Assembly: GCA_002314435.1 (NCBI GenBank)
Contig: DCFV01000012.1
Location: 10,966-16,221, forward strand
Direction: 5' to 3'
Length of the DNA stretch: 5,256 nt
Source of the DNA: Acidobacteriaceae bacterium UBA1795
Lineage (GTDB): Bacteria > Acidobacteriota > Terriglobia > Terriglobales > Acidobacteriaceae
This document shows, one piece after another, positions 1-5,256 of the stretch. How positions within the stretch are numbered: position 1 is the first letter of the stretch; each line of letters opens with the position of its first letter. The translations under genes were made by a program, and so were the position numbers. The notes under the pieces are model-generated. The model was not told the origin of the DNA and searched no databases. It saw only the letters and a program-made list of their open reading frames with translations.

Positions 1-68
1 CTGCCGTAGCGCAGAACTGAAGAAAGTGGTCTAATTCCCGCGGACGATTCGTACGGCTTGTCGCCCCG

Positions 69-90
69 ATTCCTTCTGGAAGGAGGGAAT
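69..90 (+). promoter_or_regulatory. Ribosome binding site within a short hairpin
   Basis: AAGGAGG at 80-86 is a near-perfect Shine-Dalgarno sequence for the ATG at 91 and fixes that start. The same bases can pair locally: TCCTT (71-75) with AAGGA (80-84) around a CTGG loop. Alternatively, ATTCC (69-73) can pair with GGAAT (86-90). Either pairing would partly hide the site. The stems are only 5 bp, so any regulatory role is uncertain. Confidence 0.6.
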
Positions 91-882
91 ATGAACAAGT
101 TCAATCACTATTCCGGGTTCCCGGCCTCCGTAATCGCCGCCACCCTTCTCTCTGCCGCCGCGCTGTTTGCGCAGACCCCTCCTGAAGTCACCCCTCCCCC
201 ACCGCCAGAGCCTATTCCGGCTGTTGTACCCGTGCCTGCACCTACACCGGAAGCTGTCGGCGATTCCATGATGGCGCGCCGCCGCTATCAGGCCGCCATC
301 GAGGCCTACAAGCAGGTACCGCAGCCATCCGCCGCCGTTTGGAACAAGATGGGCATCGCCTACCAGATGCTCTTCGATCTGCAGGACGCCACACGCTGTT
401 ACCAGACTTCGCTCAAGATGGAGCCGAAGAACGTGAATGTGCTCAACAACCTCGGCACAGTCTACGACTCGCAAAAGCAGTACGGCAAAGCCGTCAAGAT
501 GTACCGCAAGGCGCTCAAGATCGAGCCGAAGTCTGCGCTCATCCTCAAGAATCTGGGCACTGACCTGATGGCCCAGCACAAGTATGAGAAGGGCTGGGAG
601 GTCTATAAGTCAGCTCTGGAAGTGGATCCGCAGATCTTCGACCGCAGCACCGGTCCGCGAGTGGAGAACCCCTCGTCAGTTCAGGACCGCGGAGCCATGA
701 ACTACTACATGGCCAAGGGATGCGCGCGCGCCGGCAGGACTGACCGCGCCATTGAGTATCTGCGCTCGGCGGTCAACGAGGGCTTCACCAATCCCAAGAA
801 GATCGCCGCCGATCAGGAGTTTGCCGCGCTGCATGGGGTTCCGGCCTTTGAAAGGCTGATTGCCGAGCCGGAGAAGCAGTAG
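91..882 (+). CDS. Secreted TPR-repeat protein with proline-rich linker
   Basis: The product is a 263-residue exported protein of tetratricopeptide repeats, a protein-protein interaction scaffold with no catalytic function of its own. Residues 1-27 form a signal peptide (hydrophobic core SVIAATLLSAAALFA, likely cut near A27/Q28). Residues 29-53 are a Pro-rich linker (TPPPPPEP and similar). TPR-like helix pairs follow at about 55-78 (degenerate), 80-113, 114-147 and 148-181. They show the usual signatures, such as NNLGTVYDSQKQYGKAV and YRKALKIEPKS. A further pair at about 204-231 (AKGCARAGRTDRAIEYLRSA) leads into a terminal DxEFAAL..VPAFERLI motif often seen at the end of TPR domains. The ATG at 91 was chosen because AAGGAGGG lies just upstream; an in-frame TTG at 58 would bury the signal peptide. 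The gene stands alone, 97 nt before the next. Its partner is unknown. It could be periplasmic or surface-associated. Confidence 0.9.
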   Translation: MNKFNHYSGFPASVIAATLLSAAALFAQTPPEVTPPPPPEPIPAVVPVPAPTPEAVGDSMMARRRYQAAIEAYKQVPQPSAAVWNKMGIAYQMLFDLQDATRCYQTSLKMEPKNVNVLNNLGTVYDSQKQYGKAVKMYRKALKIEPKSALILKNLGTDLMAQHKYEKGWEVYKSALEVDPQIFDRSTGPRVENPSSVQDRGAMNYYMAKGCARAGRTDRAIEYLRSAVNEGFTNPKKIAADQEFAALHGVPAFERLIAEPEKQ

Positions 883-968
883 TCCGCAGCGCCCGGGTCC
901 GACCGCACCCGCATCGCGTCAACTTCGTCAGGCATTCGCGCGTCTATCCACAAGGGCCGGTCAGGCCC

Positions 969-974
969 GGAGGT
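969..974 (+). promoter_or_regulatory. Ribosome binding site for the GTG start at 980
   Basis: GGAGGT sits 5 nt before the GTG at 980 and decides that start. A 5-bp hairpin, GGGCC (954-958) with GGCCC (964-968), ends directly against the site without covering it. Confidence 0.7.
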
Positions 975-979
975 GTGTC

Positions 980-1708
980 GTGCGATCGCGCTTTCTAGCT
1001 TCCCTGCTGCTCTCTTTCTCCGCGGGCATTGCTGTTGCTCAGGACGCTCCCGCGGCCATGGGCCCCGGTGGCAGCGAACCCCGAAGCGGCATTTGGGGCG
1101 AGGGGCGCGGCACCGTGGGCACCGTGACCGCCATTGCCGCCGACCACTTCACCATCCGGACCGAACTGGGCGAAACCTACACCGTCCATTTCAGCGTGAA
1201 CACCCGCATCCTCAAGCAGGCGCCGGGACAGGGCCGCGGACAACGGCAAGCTGAAGGCGGCGACCGCACACAGCCTGTGTCCATCAAGGCCACCGACATC
1301 CAGGTGGGCGACGCGATCGCCGCCGGCGGCGAAGTGGACGGTGCGGCCAAGTCCATCGGCGCAGTGATGATCCTGCTCATCGACCCCGAACGCGCCAAAC
1401 AGATGCGCGCGATGGAAGCCAACTACGGCAAAACCTGGCTGATGGGCCGCGTGACCGCTATCAACGAGCTGCGCGTCACCCTCGAGGGCGGCCCTGACAA
1501 GGCCGCGCACGCGTTTGTGGCCGATGAGAACACTACATTCCGCAAGCGCCGCGAACCCATCACCCTCGCTGACATTCAGATCGGCGACAGGTTACACGTG
1601 GAAGGCGCGGTAAAGGACGGGGCCTTCGTGGCCACCACCGTCTCCGTTATGGGGCAGCCACCCAATGGCGAACGCGGCCCCGGGAACGGCCCACCGCCGC
1701 AGCAATAG
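980..1708 (+). CDS. Secreted protein with two DUF5666-like units
   Basis: This is a 242-residue exported protein of unknown function. Residues 1-20 are a signal peptide (RSRFLASLLLSFSAGIAVA, cut AVA|QDA). Two beta-rich repeats follow. Unit 1 (about 42-134) opens with GRGTVGTVTAIAADHFTIRT and contains IQVGDAIAAGGEVDG. Unit 2 (about 155-224) opens with MGRVTAINELRVTLEGG and contains IQIGDRLHVEGAVKDGAFVA. The pattern of G.V..I....ftv.t, then a residue stretch T.f, then di.vGD.v.v.G..dg is that of the DUF5666 family (small OB-like barrels). Each unit has the 'D(I)Q(V/I)GD' turn. The linkers and C-terminus are Gly/Pro/Gln-rich (GPGNGPPPQQ). The GTG at 980 was chosen because GGAGGT lies 5 nt upstream and it starts exactly at the signal peptide. 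An ATG at 860 overlaps the previous gene and adds 40 basic residues unlike a leader. Family assignment is by pattern recognition only. Confidence 0.8.
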   Translation: MRSRFLASLLLSFSAGIAVAQDAPAAMGPGGSEPRSGIWGEGRGTVGTVTAIAADHFTIRTELGETYTVHFSVNTRILKQAPGQGRGQRQAEGGDRTQPVSIKATDIQVGDAIAAGGEVDGAAKSIGAVMILLIDPERAKQMRAMEANYGKTWLMGRVTAINELRVTLEGGPDKAAHAFVADENTTFRKRREPITLADIQIGDRLHVEGAVKDGAFVATTVSVMGQPPNGERGPGNGPPPQQ

Positions 1709-1807
1709 GGAAATCAGCGGCCCGGTTCGTCCGCGGGATACCACCCTCCATCCGCTTCTTTTGCCCTTCGTCGGAATCGACGCGCCGCAGCACCACGCCT
1801 CAGGCTA

Positions 1808-1837
1808 CCTTCCGGTTGTAGCAACGCCACCGGAAGG
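1808..1837 (+). promoter_or_regulatory. Hairpin burying the Shine-Dalgarno of the ABC operon
   Basis: CCTTCCGGT (1808-1816) is an exact 9-bp inverted repeat of ACCGGAAGG (1829-1837). The right arm contains most of the GGAAGGA Shine-Dalgarno (1832-1838) of the ATPase gene starting at 1846. The loop holds a second small inverted repeat, GTTG-TAG-CAAC (1815-1825). An alternative fold is therefore a 7-bp outer stem stacked on a 4-bp inner stem with a 5-nt bulge. No T-run follows, so it is not an intrinsic terminator. By position it could limit translation initiation of the first gene of the operon. That role is inferred. Confidence 0.6.
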
Positions 1838-1845
1838 ACTGCCCT

Positions 1846-2583
1846 ATGATTCCAACTGTCGCCCTCGTTCACGTCGATGCGGTCACACGCAGGTTCCCGC
1901 TCGACCACAACGAGGTGATCGCGCTCGACCACACCAGCCTGCGCGTCGAGCGTGGCGAATTCCTGGCCATCGCAGGCCCCAGCGGAAGCGGCAAATCGAC
2001 ACTGCTCAACCTGATAGGCTGCATCGACAAACCCACTTCCGGCAGGATCCTCATCGATGGCGTCGACACCGGCACGCTCAGCCCGGTGCAGCTCACCGAT
2101 CTGCGCCGCAAGAAAATCGGCTTCGTCTTCCAGACCTTCAACCTGATCCCCGTCTTCACTGCGGCAGAGAATGTAGAGTTTCCGCTGCTGATCCAGGGCT
2201 TGAGCCCGGCCGAACGCCGCACCCGCGTGACCGAAGCGCTGGAAAGCGTAGGCCTTGCCGGCCGCGCGCATCAGCGGCCCGATCTGCTCTCGGGCGGTGA
2301 GCGCCAGCGCGTCGCCGTGGCACGCGCGATTGTCCACAGGCCTGCGCTGGTGCTTGCCGACGAGCCCACAGCGAATCTGGACACGCGCAACGCCACGCAG
2401 CTCATCGAACTGATGCGTGGACTGAACCAGCGGCTCGGACTCACTTTCATCTTTTCCACCCACGACCAACGCCTGCTGGAGCATACGCCGCGCATTGTGC
2501 GGCTCACCGACGGACAGGTGGTTTCTGACAGCTTCGCGAAAGGAGACGTCCATGAGCAAGTTTCTGCTGCTTGCATTTCGTAA
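1846..2583 (+). CDS. LolD/MacB-type ABC transporter ATP-binding protein
   Basis: This is the cytoplasmic ATPase of an ABC machine of the LolD/MacB/FtsE class; ATP binding and hydrolysis drive the membrane partner encoded next. All motifs are intact in its 245 residues: Walker A GPSGSGKST (44-52), Q-loop FVFQ (Q96), signature LSGGE (148-152), Walker B ALVLADEP (167-174, catalytic E173), D-loop NLD (177-179) and H-loop H206 in STHD. The Q-loop context (IGFVFQTFNLIPVFTAAENV) is typical of the LolD/MacB subgroup. The ATG at 1846 has GGAAGGA 7 nt upstream and lies inside a gene-leading hairpin region. The normal fold ends near DGQVVSD (222-228). The last residues run over the start of the permease gene, a 32-nt overlap that implies translational coupling. 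LolD proper and a MacB-like efflux ATPase cannot be separated by sequence reading, so no symbol is given. Confidence 0.96.
   Translation: MIPTVALVHVDAVTRRFPLDHNEVIALDHTSLRVERGEFLAIAGPSGSGKSTLLNLIGCIDKPTSGRILIDGVDTGTLSPVQLTDLRRKKIGFVFQTFNLIPVFTAAENVEFPLLIQGLSPAERRTRVTEALESVGLAGRAHQRPDLLSGGERQRVAVARAIVHRPALVLADEPTANLDTRNATQLIELMRGLNQRLGLTFIFSTHDQRLLEHTPRIVRLTDGQVVSDSFAKGDVHEQVSAACIS
2539..2545 (+). promoter_or_regulatory. Ribosome binding site of the permease, inside the ATPase gene
   Basis: AAAGGAG lies 6 nt before the ATG at 2552 and within the ATPase coding sequence. It selects 2552 over an in-frame GTG at 2495, which would add 19 residues with no family resemblance. Confidence 0.75.
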
Positions 2584-3781
2584 CGTGTTTCGCAACCGGC
2601 GGCGAACGCTGATGACGCTCCTGATGGTGGGCGGCGGCGTGGCCGGACTGCTACTGGTGGGCGGCTTCTTCGCTTTCATGTTCCGCGGCCTGCGCGAGAG
2701 CACCATTCGCAACGGGCTTGGTCACATCCAGATCTTCACCGCCGAGCACTTCCAGCGCGACGAAGTCCACGTGCTCGACACTGGCATCAGCGACTGGCAG
2801 CATGTGGCCTCATCCGTGCGTACCGGCAAGCATGTGCGCGGCGTCGCCCCGCGCATTGAGTTCTATGGCATGCTCTCCAACGGCGTCAAATCCTCCGTCT
2901 TCATGGGCAGCGCCGTCCAGCCGGAGATCGAGCGCTCCATGGGCTTCAGCCCGCGCCTCGCTTCGGGAAACGATCTGAACTCCAGCAGCAATGGTGAAGT
3001 TGAAGCGCTCGTCGGCACCGGCGTCGCACGTTCCATGAACGTGAAAGTTGGCGACGGGCTCACCATCCTCTCCGTCACCGCCGACGGCGCGCTCAACGGC
3101 CTCGACGTGCAGATCGTGGGCCTCGTCAACACAGGCTTCAAGGATCTCGATGACCGCTACCTGCGGATCACGCTACCTTCAGCCCAACGATTGCTCCAAT
3201 CCGATCGCGTAACCAACCTCGTCGTGGGCCTGGACAATACTGACAACACCGACGCGGTTGCTGCAGAACTGGCGCCGCAACTGCGCGGCCTGAGCCAGCC
3301 GATGGTCGAGAAGAAGTGGATCGAGCTCGCCGCGTACTACAAGCAGGTGCGCACGCTCTTTAGCGGCATCTTCCTCTTCCTCGGCGTAATTGTCTTCTTC
3401 ATGGTGCTGATGGCAACGGTGAACACGCTGCTGATGGCTATGTTCGAGCGCACGCGTGAGATTGGCACTATGCTCGCCATGGGCACGCCGCGCACGTGGA
3501 TCGTGGCGCTCTTCATGGTGGAGGCCACGCTCACCGGCCTGTTCGGCGCCGTTGCGGGAGTCATCGGCGGCAACCTGCTCGGCATGCTGCTCAACGTCTC
3601 TGGACTGCATTTGCCTCCACCTCCGGGCACGGATGTGCCGATGGCCTTCAGGGTTCTGCACGTGCCCGCGCTCATGATTGGCTCATCGCTGATGGTGGTT
3701 GTCTCGCTGGCGCTCGCATCCATCCTGCCTGCGATTCGCGCATCGCGGCTGCAAATTGCGGAGGCACTGGCCCATGTCTAA
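2552..3781 (+). CDS. ABC transporter permease, LolC/LolE/MacB (FtsX) family
   Basis: This is an inner-membrane permease of 409 residues, the usual size for LolC/E. Topology is classic for the family. A cytoplasmic amphipathic start (LAFRNVFRNRRRTL) leads to TM1 (about 20-44). A large periplasmic MacB_PCD-type domain follows (about 45-268). The C-terminal FtsX domain has TM2 (about 271-296), TM3 (about 317-348) and TM4 (about 372-393). The segment ERTREIGTMLAMGT (299-312), after TM2, is the conserved FtsX coupling motif that contacts the ATPase. PAIRASRLQIAEAL (393-406) is the typical C-terminal motif. As only one permease gene is present, the transporter is probably a homodimer of this protein with two ATPases. 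Members move lipoproteins, lipids or hydrophobic compounds out of the inner membrane rather than solutes through a channel. The ATPase overlaps its start by 32 nt and the LolA-like gene overlaps its end by 8 nt. Confidence 0.94.
   Translation: MSKFLLLAFRNVFRNRRRTLMTLLMVGGGVAGLLLVGGFFAFMFRGLRESTIRNGLGHIQIFTAEHFQRDEVHVLDTGISDWQHVASSVRTGKHVRGVAPRIEFYGMLSNGVKSSVFMGSAVQPEIERSMGFSPRLASGNDLNSSSNGEVEALVGTGVARSMNVKVGDGLTILSVTADGALNGLDVQIVGLVNTGFKDLDDRYLRITLPSAQRLLQSDRVTNLVVGLDNTDNTDAVAAELAPQLRGLSQPMVEKKWIELAAYYKQVRTLFSGIFLFLGVIVFFMVLMATVNTLLMAMFERTREIGTMLAMGTPRTWIVALFMVEATLTGLFGAVAGVIGGNLLGMLLNVSGLHLPPPPGTDVPMAFRVLHVPALMIGSSLMVVVSLALASILPAIRASRLQIAEALAHV
3760..3764 (+). promoter_or_regulatory. Ribosome binding site of the LolA-like gene
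   Basis: GGAGG lies 9 nt before the ATG at 3774, within the end of the permease gene. It favours that start over an upstream ATG at 3699, which would add 25 residues ahead of the signal peptide. Confidence 0.6.
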
Positions 3782-4532
3782 TGTGAACCGCATTCTTCGC
3801 TCGTTCCTGCTCTTGTTCCTGCTCTCGTTTCTGCTTACCTGCGCCCTGGTGTGCCGCGCGGCCACACCCGACGCCGAAGCGCTGCTGAAGCGCTCCGACG
3901 CCTACCGCAACGGCTGGCCCGCCTACGTGGTCGAAGTAAAGATCACCGATTACGAGGCCGGGAAGTCCGACGAGGAGCACCTCTACGAGGTCTCACAGAA
4001 GGGCACGGACAAGACCTACGTCGAGTTCATGAGCCCGCGTGAGAAAGGCCGCCACCTGTTGATGGTGGGCGACGATATGTGGGTCTACCTGCCCGACACC
4101 AGCCGCCCGGTGCGCATCACCCCACTCGAACGCCTCACCGGCGACGCCTCCAACGGCGACGTGGCCCGCACCAACTACGCCGTCGACTACTCGCCGGTCT
4201 ACCTGCGCACGGAGAAGGTAGGTGCGACCGAGTGCCATGTGCTCGAACTCACCGCGAAACGGAAAGGCGCGACTTATCAGCGCATTCTCTACTGGCTGCG
4301 CACCGAGGACGCGCGACCGGTGCGCGCGGAGTTCTACCTGACATCTGGCAAGCACATCAAGTCGGCGACGTTCGACGAGTATCAGCCGTACAACGGCAAG
4401 ATGCAGTTGCACAAGCTCACGCTCTACGACGAGATTCGCCACAACTCGCACAGCGTGCTCGAGTACTCCGGTGCAGCACCGCGCACACTGCCAGACAAGC
4501 TCTTCTATCAGGGCCGCGCTGACCGATTCTAA
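3774..4532 (+). CDS. Periplasmic LolA-like outer-membrane lipoprotein-sorting family protein
   Basis: The 252-residue protein is exported to the periplasm. Residues 1-29 are a Leu/Phe-rich signal peptide (LRSFLLLFLLSFLLTCALVCRA). The mature part matches the LolA-like superfamily named 'outer membrane lipoprotein-sorting protein' (COG2834/TP0789-like). Hallmarks are VEFMSPREKGRHLLMVGD (83-100), MWVYLPDTSRPVRITP (102-117), then RLTGDASNGDVARTNYAVDY (120-139) and late strands such as RILYWLRTEDARPVRAEFY (170-188). This fold is a half-closed beta-barrel with a hydrophobic cavity that carries acyl chains. A role as soluble carrier for the substrate released by the adjacent ABC transporter is inferred from fold and position. 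The sequence is not that of canonical E. coli LolA, so it need not sort lipoproteins in general. The start overlaps the permease stop by 8 nt, consistent with coupled translation. Two cysteines (C23, C27) lie in the signal peptide but neither makes a good lipobox. Confidence 0.88.
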   Translation: MSNVNRILRSFLLLFLLSFLLTCALVCRAATPDAEALLKRSDAYRNGWPAYVVEVKITDYEAGKSDEEHLYEVSQKGTDKTYVEFMSPREKGRHLLMVGDDMWVYLPDTSRPVRITPLERLTGDASNGDVARTNYAVDYSPVYLRTEKVGATECHVLELTAKRKGATYQRILYWLRTEDARPVRAEFYLTSGKHIKSATFDEYQPYNGKMQLHKLTLYDEIRHNSHSVLEYSGAAPRTLPDKLFYQGRADRF

Positions 4533-4534
4533 GC

Positions 4535-5256
4535 ATGCATACTCGCAGAAACATCCCGGTGCTCTTGCTTCTTGCAACGGCTTTCTGCGCGCGCGCGCAG
4601 GACCCCGCACCGCAAGAGGAGAGTCGCCTCAAAACGCGCTACTCCGTCGCCGTGATCGACGACGCGACGTTCTACTCCGATGTGCACTATCAGTTGCCCG
4701 CAGTGCTAAACCAGGTACTGCTCGAGCCATCGTTCGGCCTGCGCTATCGTGAGCGCTTCACCTTCTCGACCAGCCTCATCGGCATCACGACCACTTACAC
4801 CGACACCGACACACGACTGCATGTGAAGGAATCCTATGTCAGCCTTTCCGCAGGTGACTTCGACTTCACCTCCGGACGCAAGATGGTGCGCTGGGGCACG
4901 GGCTACGCCTTCACCGCGGCGGGTGTGCTCGATCCGCCGCGCAACCCCACCGACCCGGCCGACCGGCTGAACGTGAACGAAGGCCGCGACATGGTGAAGG
5001 CCGACTGGGTGCGAGGACCACATGCCGTCACGGTTGCATGGTCCACCGCCGCGCTAGCTCCTTCCGGCACTAACCTGCACGACACCACGGCCATCCGGTA
5101 TAACGTTCTGGTGCACGGTTTCGACACTTCGCTCATCGCCGGCGACGACCGCGGCAGCGACGCCTTCGGCGGCTTCACTTTTACACGCGTGCTGGGCCAG
5201 GCGTGGGAGTTGCACGGCGAAGGCATGTGGCGCGAGCAGGCCGCGGCGCTCATCGG
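4535..5256 (+). CDS. Outer-membrane beta-barrel protein, partial (3' end outside window)
   Basis: An open frame of 240 full codons runs off the right edge with no stop. Residues 1-21 form a signal peptide (RRNIPVLLLLATAFCARA, cut ARA|QDP). After a short polar linker comes alternating beta-strand sequence typical of outer-membrane barrels: FGLRYRERFTFSTSLIGITT, then LHVKESYVSLSAGDFDFTSG. The best-marked block is GRKMVRWGTGY (114-124) followed by PPRNPTDPADR (134-144) and EGRDMVKADW (149-158). This resembles the 'GRQ...WG.....NP.DP' block of DUF1302-like and similar porin-type proteins, though the family is not certain. The ATG at 4535 is only 2 nt after the stop of the LolA-like gene and lacks a clear Shine-Dalgarno, so initiation probably depends on re-initiation. 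As the last visible operon gene it probably supplies the outer-membrane end of the pathway. Confidence 0.8.
   Translation, partial: MHTRRNIPVLLLLATAFCARAQDPAPQEESRLKTRYSVAVIDDATFYSDVHYQLPAVLNQVLLEPSFGLRYRERFTFSTSLIGITTTYTDTDTRLHVKESYVSLSAGDFDFTSGRKMVRWGTGYAFTAAGVLDPPRNPTDPADRLNVNEGRDMVKADWVRGPHAVTVAWSTAALAPSGTNLHDTTAIRYNVLVHGFDTSLIAGDDRGSDAFGGFTFTRVLGQAWELHGEGMWREQAAALI
4586..4599 (+). repeat. Palindromic (GC)6 dinucleotide tract
   Basis: Six GC dinucleotides (4587-4598) flanked by T and A form a perfect 14-bp palindrome. The tract lies in the signal-peptide coding part of the barrel gene, encoding its C-A-R-A cleavage region. Alternating GC can adopt Z-form DNA, and a gain or loss of one dinucleotide would shift the frame. 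Six units is short, so this may simply reflect high GC and Ala/Arg codons. Confidence 0.5.

Noticed and set aside
1..68. Possible promoter (TCTAAT near 29-34) upstream of the TPR gene
   Set aside because: No matching -35 element at a suitable distance; a single hexamer is expected by chance.
883..979. Possible intrinsic terminator after the TPR gene (CGGGT 894-898 with ACCCG 907-911)
   Set aside because: The stem is only 5 bp with an 8-nt loop and no following T-run. No convincing promoter boxes are seen here either.
1709..1845. Small gene or RNA in the 137-nt gap before the ABC operon
   Set aside because: No ribosome-bound short frame and no recognisable riboswitch; only the hairpin at 1808-1837 stands out.
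1665..2300. Plus-strand open frame of 211 codons overlapping the ATPase
   Set aside because: Arg/Pro/His-rich out-of-frame translation of the ATPase gene, with no start signal.
1714..2712. Long minus-strand open frame (332 codons) opposite the ATPase and permease start
   Set aside because: The product is low-complexity and resembles no family, while the opposite strand encodes an ATPase with every motif intact. It is an antisense shadow of GC-biased codons.
3774..3860. Lipobox in the LolA-like protein (C23 or C27)
   Set aside because: LLTC has Thr and ALVC has Val at the -1 position, and a standard cleavage site lies close after. A soluble periplasmic form is more likely.
4706..5253. Two minus-strand open frames opposite the barrel gene
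   Set aside because: The plus strand reads as a signal peptide plus beta-strands continuing to the edge. The minus-strand frames have no recognisable content.

Overview
The window is high-GC bacterial chromosome from a diderm (Gram-negative-type) organism. All supported genes lie on the + strand. At least four of the six products carry a clear Sec-type signal peptide, and the last is an outer-membrane-type beta-barrel. A secreted TPR protein beside a secreted tandem DUF5666-like protein, the G/C-biased third codon positions, and a LolA-like/ABC cluster would all fit Acidobacteriota (Terriglobia). That placement is an inference from gene content and style, not from a marker gene. I see no rRNA, tRNA, CRISPR array, insertion sequence or other mobile element.

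Left part (1-1708): two monocistronic-looking genes for exported proteins. Positions 91-882 encode a TPR-repeat protein with a signal peptide and a proline-rich linker. Positions 980-1708 encode a GTG-initiated protein with a signal peptide and two DUF5666-like beta units. The gap between them is 97 nt. A 137-nt gap (1709-1845) then separates this part from the second block.

Right part (1846-5256, running off the edge): a tightly packed operon of four genes. These are a LolD/MacB-type ABC ATPase (1846-2583), a LolC/E/MacB-type permease (2552-3781, overlapping the ATPase by 32 nt), a periplasmic LolA-like protein (3774-4532, overlapping by 8 nt), and an outer-membrane beta-barrel protein (4535 to the edge, 2 nt after the previous stop). 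The last gene is cut by the window.

Read together, the operon has one component per envelope layer: cytoplasmic ATPase, inner-membrane permease, soluble periplasmic carrier fold and outer-membrane barrel. The simplest hypothesis is an ABC-driven machine that extracts a lipidic or lipoprotein substrate from the inner membrane and moves it towards the outer membrane. The substrate is not visible from sequence. A hairpin that buries the ribosome binding site of the first operon gene (1808-1837) is the most notable non-coding signal.
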